From NCBI RefSeq assembly GCF_036195325.1, contig NZ_CP108101.1:5022001-5086000 (forward strand): 64,000 nt of DNA. Reading direction: 5' to 3'. The notes below the pieces were generated by a model. It was not told the origin of the DNA. It did not search any database and saw only the letters and a list, made by a program, of their open reading frames with translations. Shown in pieces: positions 8,632 through 16,304 of this stretch. The translations under genes were made by a program, and so were the position numbers. Every line of letters starts with the position of its first letter. The first letter of the stretch is position 1. The DNA is from Streptomyces sp. NBC_00234 (lineage in GTDB: Bacteria; Actinomycetota; Actinomycetes; Streptomycetales; Streptomycetaceae).

Positions 8632-8650
8632 GGTCACCACATGAGCATAT

Positions 8651-8662
8651 CTACGCGCGTAG
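8651..8662. promoter_or_regulatory. Palindromic operator of deoC
   Basis: The perfect 12-bp palindrome CTACGCGCGTAG abuts the predicted -10 hexamer of deoC (8644-8649 on the minus strand), lying where a repressor would block polymerase. The same 12 bases occur at 12119-12130 before the purine nucleoside phosphorylase gene. The cognate regulator is unknown. Confidence 0.7.
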
Positions 8663-8755
8663 CGACCTGTACAGGGGCCCTTCCCCTTCTCGCGCCGCAC
8701 GCACGCGGCACGGCCGCCCGGCCGACCCGGACGGCCGTCAGGCAGAATCGGGCAC

Positions 8756-9391
8756 ATGACGAGCCCCACGCCTGATCCCGAGCCGGTCTACGCCGACCGG
8801 ACCTTCCGTTCGGTCACCGGCCTGGTCTGCGGAGTGCTGCTGATCGCGCTGACCGCCTGGATCGGCGGCGACGCCCTGTTCCGCGGCGAGGGGTGGACCC
8901 CGTGGAAGGCGCTCGCGGGCATGCTCGCCGTGATTCCGCTGATCGCGGCGTTCACGGTGCGGCCCGCGGTGTTCGCGAACGAGGAGCGGATCCGTATCCG
9001 CAACCCGTTCCGGACGATCGTGCTGCCCTGGTCCGACGTCGCCGACGTGCGCGCCGGCTATTCCACCGAGCTGTCCACCCAGGCCGGCGTCACGTACCAG
9101 CTGTGGGCCGTGCCCGTCTCGCTGCGCGAGCGCAAGCGGGCGGCCAGGAAGGCGTCGCGGCAGTCGCAGGACGATCCGTACGGCCGGTCCTCCGTGAACG
9201 CCGACGTCCGCGACACCGCGTCGCGCATCGCCGCCGCCGACCAGACCGTGGTCGACCTGCGCGAGCTGGCGGAGGGGGCCGCGCACCGCAAGGACGTGTC
9301 CGTGACGTCCTCGGTCCGCTGGGCGTACGAGGTCATCGCCCCGGCCGCCGCGGGCCTGGTGCTGCTCGCGGTGTTCCTCGGGATCGGCTGA
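8756..9391 (+). CDS. Membrane protein with bacterial PH domain
   Basis: A 211-residue protein with two N-terminal transmembrane helices (about 19-40 and 50-68), a pleckstrin-homology-like domain of the short bacterial type (about 70-115; ERIRIRNPFRTIVLPWSDVADV) and a third helix at the C terminus (about 192-210). A charged, basic linker (about 120-150) lies in between. Such proteins are widespread in actinobacteria but have no settled function; a membrane or signalling role is assumed. It is divergent from deoC. The ATG is the only plausible start and has no strong ribosome site. Confidence 0.82.
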   Translation: MTSPTPDPEPVYADRTFRSVTGLVCGVLLIALTAWIGGDALFRGEGWTPWKALAGMLAVIPLIAAFTVRPAVFANEERIRIRNPFRTIVLPWSDVADVRAGYSTELSTQAGVTYQLWAVPVSLRERKRAARKASRQSQDDPYGRSSVNADVRDTASRIAAADQTVVDLRELAEGAAHRKDVSVTSSVRWAYEVIAPAAAGLVLLAVFLGIG

Positions 9392-9445
9392 GGCGGGCGG
9401 CCCGCGCCCCGGGGGAGCGTCAGGCCGCCCCCCGGAGCCGCGCCG

Positions 9446-11086
9446 TCAGATGCCCGCGGCCGCCGACAGGTCGCGCTTGATCCCGGCGAGCAGTTCCGCG
9501 CCCCTGGCGCGCGCCGCGGGCAGCTCGTCCGCGGAAGCGACCGGCACCACGACCTCCAGGTAGCACTTGAGCTTCGGCTCGGTGCCGCTCGGGCGGACGA
9601 TCACCCGCGCGCCCGTGAGGTGGTAGCGCAGACCGTCGGTCGGCGGCAGCAGCTCCGTGCCCTCCGACAGGTCCTCGGCCGAGGTCACGGCGAGGCCCGC
9701 CAGGGCGGTCGGCGGCTGCTCCCGCAGGCGCCGCATGGCGTCCGCGATGACCGTCAGGTCCTCCACACGGACCGACAGCTGGTCGGTGGCGTGCAGTCCG
9801 TGCGTGACGGCGAGGTCGTCCAGCAGGTCGAGGAGCGTACGGCCGCGCTCCTTGAGCTCGGAGGCCAGCTCGGCGACGAGCAGGGCGGCCGTGATGCCGT
9901 CCTTGTCGCGTACGCCGTCGGGGTCGACGCAGTAGCCCAGCGCCTCCTCGTAGCCGTACCGCAGTCCGTCGACACGGGCGATCCACTTGAAGCCGGTCAG
10001 CGTCTCCTCGTACCCGAGGCCCGCCTTCTCGGCGATCCGGCCGAGCAGCGAGGACGACACGATCGACTCGGCGAAGGTGCCGGTGACGCCGCGGCCGACC
10101 AGATGCGCGGCGAGCAGCGCGCCGACCTCGTCGCCGCGCAGCATCCGCCAGCCGCCCGCGACGGCCAGGTCCGGCACGGCGACGGCGCAGCGGTCGGCGT
10201 CGGGGTCGTTGGCGACGACGAGGTCGGGAACGGCGCGGCGCGCGGTCGCGAAGGCGAGATCCATGGCGCCGGGCTCTTCCGGGTTGGGGAAGGCGACGGT
10301 GGGGAACGCCGGGTCGGGTTCGGCCTGCTCGGCGACGAGCACGGGCTCCGGGAAGCCGGCCCGCGCGAACGCGGCGGTGAGCACGGACGTACCGACGCCG
10401 TGCATCGCCGTGTACACGATGCGGGCGGTGCGCGGGGAGCCGGCGGCGAGCACCGCGTCCGTACGGGCCAGATAGGCGTCCAGGACCTCGTCGCCGAGGA
10501 GCTCCCAGCCCTCCTCGGGGCGGGGCACCGTGTCGAGCGGGCCGACCGCCGCGATCGCGGCGGCGATCTCTCCGTCGGCCGGGGGCACGATCTGCGAGCC
10601 GTCGCCGAGGTAGACCTTGTAGCCGTTGTCGCGCGGGGGATTGTGGCTGGCGGTCACCTCGACGCCGGCGACGGCGCCCAGATGCCTTATGGCGTACGCC
10701 AGGACCGGGGTGGGAAGCGGGCGGGGGAGCACCGCCGCCCGCAGGCCGGCGCCGGTCATCACGGCGGCGGTGTCCCGGGCGAAGTCGGCCGACTTGTAGC
10801 GGGCGTCGTACCCGATGACGACGAGCCCGCCGCCCTGTCCCTGCGCGGTCAGGTACGCGGCGAGGCCGGCGGCGGCGCGGATGACCACGGACCGGTTCAT
10901 CCGCATGGGCCCGGCCCCGAGCTCCCCGCGCAGCCCGGCCGTACCGAACTGCAGGGTGCCGGCGAAGCGTGCAGCGAGTTCGTCGAGGTCCTCGGCTGCG
11001 ATGAGCTTGGCGAGCTCGTCACGGGTCTCGGGGTCGGGGTCCTCCGCGAGCCACGTCCTGGCCTGCGCAATGAGGTCCTGCTCCAC
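9446..11086 (-). CDS. Phosphomannomutase / phosphoglucomutase family enzyme
   Basis: A 546-residue alpha-D-phosphohexomutase. The phosphoserine is Ser147 in TASHNP. The Mg-binding loop is DPDADR (Asp294, 296, 298). The sugar-binding and phosphate-binding loops are present (GYEEALGYCVDPDGVRDKDG; RPSGTEPKLK). The family moves phosphate between C1 and C6 of hexoses, and some members act on pentose phosphates. Location beside purine nucleoside phosphorylase, and in the deoC neighbourhood with no deoB-type gene visible, suggests phosphopentomutase activity: ribose-1-P to ribose-5-P. The same pairing (deoD-pmmB) occurs in mycobacteria. The start is GTG. Confidence 0.9.
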   Translation of the reverse strand: MEQDLIAQARTWLAEDPDPETRDELAKLIAAEDLDELAARFAGTLQFGTAGLRGELGAGPMRMNRSVVIRAAAGLAAYLTAQGQGGGLVVIGYDARYKSADFARDTAAVMTGAGLRAAVLPRPLPTPVLAYAIRHLGAVAGVEVTASHNPPRDNGYKVYLGDGSQIVPPADGEIAAAIAAVGPLDTVPRPEEGWELLGDEVLDAYLARTDAVLAAGSPRTARIVYTAMHGVGTSVLTAAFARAGFPEPVLVAEQAEPDPAFPTVAFPNPEEPGAMDLAFATARRAVPDLVVANDPDADRCAVAVPDLAVAGGWRMLRGDEVGALLAAHLVGRGVTGTFAESIVSSSLLGRIAEKAGLGYEETLTGFKWIARVDGLRYGYEEALGYCVDPDGVRDKDGITAALLVAELASELKERGRTLLDLLDDLAVTHGLHATDQLSVRVEDLTVIADAMRRLREQPPTALAGLAVTSAEDLSEGTELLPPTDGLRYHLTGARVIVRPSGTEPKLKCYLEVVVPVASADELPAARARGAELLAGIKRDLSAAAGI

Positions 11087-11094
11087 GGTGTCCG

Positions 11095-11260
11095 CCTTTC
11101 GGGGGTGGGGTGGGTTTGGGGGGCGCTGCCCCCGGACCCCCGCTCCTCAATCGCCGGAGGGGCTTACTTCTCAGCCTCGACGGCGTTTGAGGCGCGGGGC
11201 CTGGGGCGGAGCCCCGGTTCGGGAAGGGGCGGGTAGGGGAAACTGCCCGCCGCAGGCGCG
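11095..11260. repeat. Streptomyces dispersed intergenic repeat
   Basis: The gap between the mutase and phosphorylase genes holds GC hairpins and the 21-base unit TCCTCAATCGCCGGAGGGGCT (11144-11164, written with 21 bases split as TCCTCAATCGCC + GGAGGGGCT). A copy with two mismatches lies inverted at 49198-49218. A second part (GCCTC ... GAGGC near 11174-11192) can fold. This style of repeat recurs between genes in many Streptomyces genomes. No coding potential is seen. Confidence 0.65.
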
Positions 11261-11268
11261 ACGCCCGC

Positions 11269-12093
11269 TCAGATGCGGTCCAGCACGCGCGCCAGCAAAG
11301 ATCCCATCCGCACCGCGGAATCCCGCCCGGCCTGGAGCACCTCTTCGTGGTTGAGCGGCTCGCCGGACAGCCCGGCGGCCAGGTTCGTCACGAGCGAGAT
11401 GCCGAGGACCTCCGCCCCCGCCTCGCGCGCGGCGATGGCCTCCAGGACGGTGGACATGCCGACCAGGTCGCCGCCCATGACCCGGACCATGTTGATCTCG
11501 GCAGGGGTCTCGTAGTGCGGGCCGGGGAACTGCACGTACACGCCCTCTTCGAGCGTGTCGTCGATCTCCTTGCACAGGGCGCGCAGCCGCGGCGAGTACA
11601 GGTCGGTCAGGTCGACGAAGTTGGCGCCGATGATCGGGGACGCCGCCGTCAGGTTGATGTGGTCGCTGATCAGCACGGGCTGGCCGGGGCGCATGCCCTC
11701 GCGCAGTCCGCCGCAGCCGTTCGTCAGCACGATGGTCTTGCAGCCCGCGGCGACGGCGGTACGGACCCCGTGCGCGACGGCGGCGACCCCGCGGCCCTCG
11801 TAGTAGTGCGTGCGGCCGAGGAAGACCAGGGCGCGCTTCTCACCGATGCGGTACGAGCGGATCGTGCCGCCGTGTCCCTCGACCGCCGGCGGGGGGAACC
11901 CGGGGAGCTCGGTCACGGGGAACTCGGCCTCCGGAGCGCCGAGCGCATCGCCCGCGGGGGCCCACCCCGAGCCCATCACCAGGGCGACGTCGTGGGTCTC
12001 GGCGCCGGTCAGCTCGCGGAGGCGGGCTGCGGCGTCGGCGGCGGCGGCGTGCGGGTCGCCCTGGATGTTGTCCGGAATAACAGATGCGTTCAC
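11269..12093 (-). CDS. Purine nucleoside phosphorylase
   Basis: Trimeric-type purine nucleoside phosphorylase (PNP/MTAP family), 274 residues. It splits inosine and guanosine with phosphate to base and (deoxy)ribose-1-phosphate. Motifs include the phosphate-binding start MGSGW, GRTHYYEG, TNGCGGL, the substrate stretch FPGPHYETPAE, and VGMSTVLEAIAAREAG, which is the family signature. The GTG at 12093 lies seven bases after TACCCT (12101-12106), so the mRNA is probably leaderless. The product feeds the adjacent mutase and then DeoC. The promoter carries the same palindrome as deoC. Confidence 0.93.
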   Translation of the reverse strand: MNASVIPDNIQGDPHAAAADAAARLRELTGAETHDVALVMGSGWAPAGDALGAPEAEFPVTELPGFPPPAVEGHGGTIRSYRIGEKRALVFLGRTHYYEGRGVAAVAHGVRTAVAAGCKTIVLTNGCGGLREGMRPGQPVLISDHINLTAASPIIGANFVDLTDLYSPRLRALCKEIDDTLEEGVYVQFPGPHYETPAEINMVRVMGGDLVGMSTVLEAIAAREAGAEVLGISLVTNLAAGLSGEPLNHEEVLQAGRDSAVRMGSLLARVLDRI

Positions 12094-12118
12094 GCGGATG
12101 AGGGTAGCCGGTGATTCC

Positions 12119-12130
12119 CTACGCGCGTAG
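12119..12130. promoter_or_regulatory. Palindromic operator of the purine nucleoside phosphorylase gene
   Basis: An identical CTACGCGCGTAG palindrome lies 12 bases upstream of the predicted -10 (12101-12106, minus strand), that is, over the -35 region. It matches the deoC site (8651-8662), which supports common control of nucleoside catabolism. Confidence 0.7.
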
Positions 12131-12197
12131 ATGACCATGCGCAGAGCCTGTCCGGACGTATTCGTACTTTCGTACAGGAGTGAGGTGCGGCCGGCGC

Positions 12198-12635
12198 TCA
12201 GCAGGGGCGCTTGCGCAGCTCCATCACGTAGTCGTGGGGGGCGCCGGCGGATTCGGCGGCGTCGGCCACTTCGCCCAGGTAGCGGGCGGAAGGCAGCCCG
12301 CCCTCGTACCCGTTCAGCACGTACATCCAGGCCGGTTCCTCGCCGTCCAGGGTGTGCACCCGCACGCGCATCCGCCGGTAGATGTCGAGGCCGACGCCTT
12401 CCCAGCGGTCCATGGAGTCCTCGTCCATCGGCGCGATGTCGTACAGCGCCACGAAGACCTGGGAGCGGGGCGCCTCGACCACCGTGGCCAGCGCGCCTTC
12501 CCAGCCCATCTGTTCCCCGCCGAAGGTCAGCCGCCAGCCGTTGAGCCAGCCGGTGCCGCGCAGCGGGGAATGCGGAGCGCGGCGCGTCATCAGCCGCGCG
12601 TCGAGGTTGCCGGCGTATGCGGCGTAGAGCGACAT
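12198..12635 (-). CDS. Gamma-glutamylcyclotransferase-like protein
   Basis: A 145-residue GGCT/AIG2-like protein. The family signature YAAYAGNLD near the start corresponds to the Y-G-S-L loop of the family, and the following WRLTFGG and VVEAPRSQVFVALYDI keep the small beta-barrel pattern. Residues EDSMDRWEGV include the position of the catalytic Glu in related enzymes (Glu here is likely). The reaction in the family is release of 5-oxoproline from gamma-glutamyl compounds; the substrate here is unknown. Start chosen at the ATG at 12635; longer readings upstream are low-complexity. Confidence 0.82.
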   Translation of the reverse strand: MSLYAAYAGNLDARLMTRRAPHSPLRGTGWLNGWRLTFGGEQMGWEGALATVVEAPRSQVFVALYDIAPMDEDSMDRWEGVGLDIYRRMRVRVHTLDGEEPAWMYVLNGYEGGLPSARYLGEVADAAESAGAPHDYVMELRKRPC

Positions 12636-12885
12636 GTGGTCGAGGGTACGGGAGGTGACCGGGGGAGTGCCGGTTCCCTGGTGCGCTGCCCCGTCGGAAA
12701 GCCCCGGTTCGTCCCCGCCGGGACCCCGTCCCGGCGGGCCCCGCCACGTATGGAGGGCCCCGGGGCGAAGCACTTTGGCGCGTGCGGGACAATGGAGTAC
12801 GTACTGCATTCCCCCGGGGTCGGCCCCGGACCCCGGCCGCGGCGGCATACGGCCGCGGGATGACACCACGCGAGGCGGACTTTAC

Positions 12886-14325
12886 GTGACCCGGATCGTG
12901 ATCATCGGCGGCGGCCCCGGCGGCTACGAGGCGGCACTGGTGGGCGCCCAGCTCGGCGCGGAGGTGACCGTCGTCGACTGCGACGGCCTCGGCGGCGCGT
13001 CGGTACTCACCGACTGCGTGCCCTCCAAGACCCTGATCGCGACGGCAGAGGTGATGACCACCTTCGACTCTTCGTACGAGGAGTTGGGCATCATCGTCGC
13101 CGACGACACGCCGCACATAGAGCAGGCGGCGCGTGTGGTCGGTGTGGACCTCGGCAAGGTCAACCGACGGGTCAAGCGCCTCGCGCTGGCCCAGTCCCAC
13201 GACATCACCGCGTCCGTCACCCGCGCGGGTGCCCGGGTGATGCGCGGACGCGGCCGGCTGGAGGGCCTCCAGGCCGCCGACGGTTCGCGCCAGGTCGTCG
13301 TGACCGCCGCCGACGGTACGGAGGAGTCGCTGACCGCCGACGCCGTGCTGGTCGCGACCGGCGGACACCCCCGGGAGATCCCGGACGCGCTCCCCGACGG
13401 GGAGCGCATTCTGAACTGGACCCAGGTCTACGACCTCGACGAGCTCCCCGAGGAGCTCATCGTCGTCGGCTCGGGTGTCACCGGCGCGGAGTTCGCCGGC
13501 GCCTACCAGGCGCTCGGCTCGCGCGTCACGCTCGTCTCCTCGCGCGACCGGGTGCTGCCCGGCGAGGACCCGGACGCCGCCGCGGTCCTGGAGGACGTCT
13601 TCCGCCGCCGCGGCATGAACGTCATGGCCCGCTCCCGCGCCCAGTCCGCCAAGCGGGTGGGCGACCGGGTCGAGGTCACCCTCGCCGACGGACGCGTCAT
13701 CTCCGGCTCGCACTGCCTCATGGCGGTCGGCGCGATCCCGAACACCGCGGGCATGGGCCTGGAGGAGGCCGGGGTCAGGCTCAAGGAGTCGGGCCACATC
13801 CTCACCGACCGGGTCTCCCGCACCAGCGCCCCCGGCGTGTACGCGGCCGGTGACGTCACCGGAATCTTCGCGCTGGCCTCGGTCGCCGCGATGCAGGGCC
13901 GGATCGCGATGTACCACTTCCTCGGTGACGCGGTGGCCCCGCTGAACCTGAAGACGGTCTCCTCGAACGTGTTCACCGACCCCGAGATCGCGACCGTCGG
14001 CTACAGCCAGGCCGACGTCGACGCGGGCAAGATCGACGCCCGGGTCGTGAAGCTGCCGCTGCTGCGCAACCCGCGCGCCAAGATGCAGGGCATCCGGGAC
14101 GGCTTCGTCAAGATCTTCTGCCGGCCCGGTACGGGCATCGTGGTCGGCGGCTGTGTCGTCGCTCCGCGCGCCAGCGAGCTGATCCACCCGATCTCGATCG
14201 CGGTCGACAACAACCTGACGGTGGAACAGATCGCAAACGCTTTCACCGTGTACCCGTCGCTGTCCGGATCGATCGCAGAAGTGGCGCGGCAGTTGCACAC
14301 CCGGAAGCTCACCGGCGAGTCGTAG
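12886..14325 (+). CDS. lpdA: LpdA-type NAD(P)H-quinone dehydrogenase (flavoprotein disulfide reductase family)
   Basis: A 479-residue FAD protein often mislabelled dihydrolipoamide dehydrogenase. It has the N-terminal FAD site GGGPGGYEAAL, an NAD-binding GSGVTGAEFAGA (about 195-205), ATGG, and the FAD loop GVYAAGDVTG. The active-site helix reads LGGASVLTDCVPSKT: only one cysteine is present where true lipoamide dehydrogenases have C-x4-C. The same feature marks mycobacterial LpdA (Rv3303c), an NAD(P)H-quinone reductase, so I infer that activity. The start is GTG with GAGGCGGA upstream. The reading frame continues far upstream, but that part lacks similarity. Confidence 0.88.
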   Translation: MTRIVIIGGGPGGYEAALVGAQLGAEVTVVDCDGLGGASVLTDCVPSKTLIATAEVMTTFDSSYEELGIIVADDTPHIEQAARVVGVDLGKVNRRVKRLALAQSHDITASVTRAGARVMRGRGRLEGLQAADGSRQVVVTAADGTEESLTADAVLVATGGHPREIPDALPDGERILNWTQVYDLDELPEELIVVGSGVTGAEFAGAYQALGSRVTLVSSRDRVLPGEDPDAAAVLEDVFRRRGMNVMARSRAQSAKRVGDRVEVTLADGRVISGSHCLMAVGAIPNTAGMGLEEAGVRLKESGHILTDRVSRTSAPGVYAAGDVTGIFALASVAAMQGRIAMYHFLGDAVAPLNLKTVSSNVFTDPEIATVGYSQADVDAGKIDARVVKLPLLRNPRAKMQGIRDGFVKIFCRPGTGIVVGGCVVAPRASELIHPISIAVDNNLTVEQIANAFTVYPSLSGSIAEVARQLHTRKLTGES

Positions 14326-14423
14326 GCCCTGCCGGAAGCCCGGCAATCCCCGGCAACCCCCGGCAAGCCGGACGGGCTCGGCGAGCGTTTGTGACCGCTC
14401 CCGTCCGACTCCGTCACAACAGC

Positions 14424-14451
14424 GGGGCCGCCTATATCACTTGGCGGCCCC
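14424..14451 (+). terminator. lpdA terminator
   Basis: Nine-base perfect arms (GGGGCCGCC / GGCGGCCCC) around a 10-base loop, 98 bp after the lpdA stop and before the DeoR gene. Confidence 0.75.
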
Positions 14452-14510
14452 ATTCATGTGCAACTTCTGTAATTCGGCGCAAACTGCTGAAAACTAACGG
14501 ACGTCCAGGT

Positions 14511-14516
14511 TACTGT
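14511..14516 (+). promoter_or_regulatory. Leaderless -10 of the DeoR gene
   Basis: TACTGT lies seven bases before the GTG start at 14524. CTGAAA 18 bases upstream is a possible -35. No ribosome site is visible. Confidence 0.55.
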
Positions 14517-14523
14517 CAGTTTC

Positions 14524-15498
14524 GTGTTCGCTGCAGAACGTCGTCAGTTGATCCTCGAAATGGTGCGCGCCAACGGGGCGGTATCGCTCCGTGAGCTCGC
14601 CCGCGTCGTCCAGACCTCCGAAGTGACCGTACGGCGGGACGTGCGGGCACTGGAGGCAGAAGGACTCCTCGACCGCCGGCACGGCGGTGCGGTATTGCCG
14701 GGCGGCTTCACGCGGGAGTCCGGCTTTCCGCAAAAATCCCATCTCTCCACCGCGGAGAAGACGGCCATCGCCGATCTGGCCGCCGGTCTGGTCGGCGAGG
14801 GCGAGGCCATCGTGGTCGGCGCCGGAACGACCACGCAGGAGCTGGCCCGCCGGCTCGCGCGCGTTCCCGGTCTGACCGTCGTCACCAACTCACTGCTGGT
14901 CGCCCAGGCGTTGGCGCATGCCAACCGGGTCGAAGTGGTGATGACCGGCGGCACCCTGCGCGGGAGCAACTACGCGCTCGTGGGCAGCGGGGCCGAACAG
15001 TCCCTCCAGGGGCTGCGGGTCTCGCGGGCGTTCCTCTCCGGGAGCGGCCTCACCGCCGAACGCGGGCTGTCCACGTCCAACATGCTCTCCGCGAGCGTGG
15101 ACCGGGCGCTGGTGCAGGCGGCTGCCGAGGTGGTGGTCCTCGCGGACCACACCAAACTCGGCTCCGACACCATGTTCCAGACGGTGCCCACCGACCTCAT
15201 CACCCGGCTCGTCACGGACGAGCCTCCGGTCCACGACGAGCGGGCCGCGACCGAGCTCCAGGCCCTGGCCGACCAGGGAGTGGAGATCACGATCGCCGGT
15301 CCCGACGCGGAGTCGTCCGGACCGGGCGAAGGCATTCCGCCCGGCCGCCAGGCCAGGCGCGACATGCCGCTGCCGGGACAGCGCCGTACCCAAGGGGGCG
15401 GATCCGGAGGACTGGGACCGCAGTTGCGGAGCGCGGCTGCGCTGGCCGACCAGGGGCCGGGGGACCGGGCGCGTGTGGCGGATCTGCGACGCCGCTGA
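14524..15498 (+). CDS. DeoR-family transcriptional regulator with C-terminal extension
   Basis: A 324-residue regulator. The N-terminal winged helix (residues 1-58; RQLILEMVRANGAVSLRELA, then TVRRDVRALEAEGLL) and the RHGGAV linker are typical of DeoR repressors. The effector domain (about 75-240) is of the sugar-phosphate-sensing type, with VGAGTTTQELA as the phosphate-binding loop and VVLADHTKLG near its end. Family members usually stop near 255 residues; here about 65 extra residues, rich in Gly, Pro and Arg, follow. It is a candidate for the regulator of the deoC/phosphorylase palindrome, but that is only a guess from proximity. GTG start, predicted leaderless. Confidence 0.88.
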   Translation: MFAAERRQLILEMVRANGAVSLRELARVVQTSEVTVRRDVRALEAEGLLDRRHGGAVLPGGFTRESGFPQKSHLSTAEKTAIADLAAGLVGEGEAIVVGAGTTTQELARRLARVPGLTVVTNSLLVAQALAHANRVEVVMTGGTLRGSNYALVGSGAEQSLQGLRVSRAFLSGSGLTAERGLSTSNMLSASVDRALVQAAAEVVVLADHTKLGSDTMFQTVPTDLITRLVTDEPPVHDERAATELQALADQGVEITIAGPDAESSGPGEGIPPGRQARRDMPLPGQRRTQGGGSGGLGPQLRSAAALADQGPGDRARVADLRRR

Positions 15499-15512
15499 GG
15501 CGCGCGTCCGGA

Positions 15513-16112
15513 TCAGCCCCGCTCCGTGTTCGGGCCCTTCAGGCCCTGGAGCGTCAGCATCAGCAGGCGGTCCGCGAGGCCGGGGTCGTCGGGGGACTGC
15601 TCGGCGGCCAGGGCGATGGCGTTGGTCAGCTGCATCAGGTCGTCGATCGACACGTCCGCCCGCACGGCGCCGACCTCCTGCGCCCGGGCGAGCAGCCGTG
15701 CGCCCGCCTGACGCAGCGGCACATTGCACTGCGCCAGGGCCGAAGTCTCGTCCCGTGACGCCGACATGAGCGCCTGGGCCACGCCCCGGTACTCACCGGC
15801 GTGCGTGACGATCGCGCCCAGCCACTCCACGAGAGCCCGGCACGGGTGCTCCGCCTCCGCCAGCTCGCGGGAGCGGGTGAGGAGGGCGGCCAGGGCCTCC
15901 TGGAAGACCGCGTTCATCAGGGCCTGGCGGTTCGGGAAGTGCCGGTACAGCGTGCCGATGCCCACCCCCGCACGGCGTGCGATGTCCTCCAGCGAGGCAT
16001 CGGTGCCGTGCTCGGCGAAGGACATGCGGGCCTCGCCCAGCAGCCGGTCGTAGTTGCGGCGCGCGTCGGCGCGCATCGGCCGTGCCGGCGTCTGTGCCGT
16101 GCTCGTCGCCAT
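15513..16112 (-). CDS. TetR-family transcriptional regulator
   Basis: A 199-residue repressor. The N-terminal helix-turn-helix (about 15-65) has the TetR pattern ASLEDIARRAGVGIGTLYRHFPNRQALMNAV. The C-terminal ligand domain has no recognisable specificity. GGAGG lies upstream of the ATG at 16112. It lies tail to tail with the DeoR gene, only 14 bases apart, with no room for a separate terminator. Its target is unknown; the nearest gene in its own direction upstream is accA2. Confidence 0.9.
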   Translation of the reverse strand: MATSTAQTPARPMRADARRNYDRLLGEARMSFAEHGTDASLEDIARRAGVGIGTLYRHFPNRQALMNAVFQEALAALLTRSRELAEAEHPCRALVEWLGAIVTHAGEYRGVAQALMSASRDETSALAQCNVPLRQAGARLLARAQEVGAVRADVSIDDLMQLTNAIALAAEQSPDDPGLADRLLMLTLQGLKGPNTERG

Positions 16113-16248
16113 CGCGCAGTCCTCCGCATCTCCCGGGCGCACACCTCTGCGTGCCCGCGCCCATGGGTCCAGGATGCCATCGGGTAACAGGAGGTGCCCT
16201 CCGCGTCCCTCGCGCGCACCCCCTGAAGTGCACCTCCCCGAACGCCCG

Positions 16249-16287
16249 AGGGCCCCGCAGGCGTCGGTGCGACGCCTGCGGGGCCCT
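16249..16287 (-). terminator. accA2 terminator
   Basis: Perfect 18-bp arms (16249-16266 / 16270-16287) with a 3-base loop, directly downstream of the accA2 stop. Confidence 0.85.
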
Positions 16288-16304
16288 GGAGCCGTTGAAC
16301 CGGG

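Noticed and set aside
9392..9445. Imperfect CCGGGGG ... CCCCCCGG stem between the PH-domain gene and the mutase gene
   Set aside because: Mismatched stem and short length; may be a terminator but I cannot support it.
11269..14346. A 1025-codon open frame on the minus strand across four genes
   Set aside because: Only its last 274 codons are a real gene (the phosphorylase). The rest is antisense to lpdA and other genes, as expected in very GC-rich DNA.
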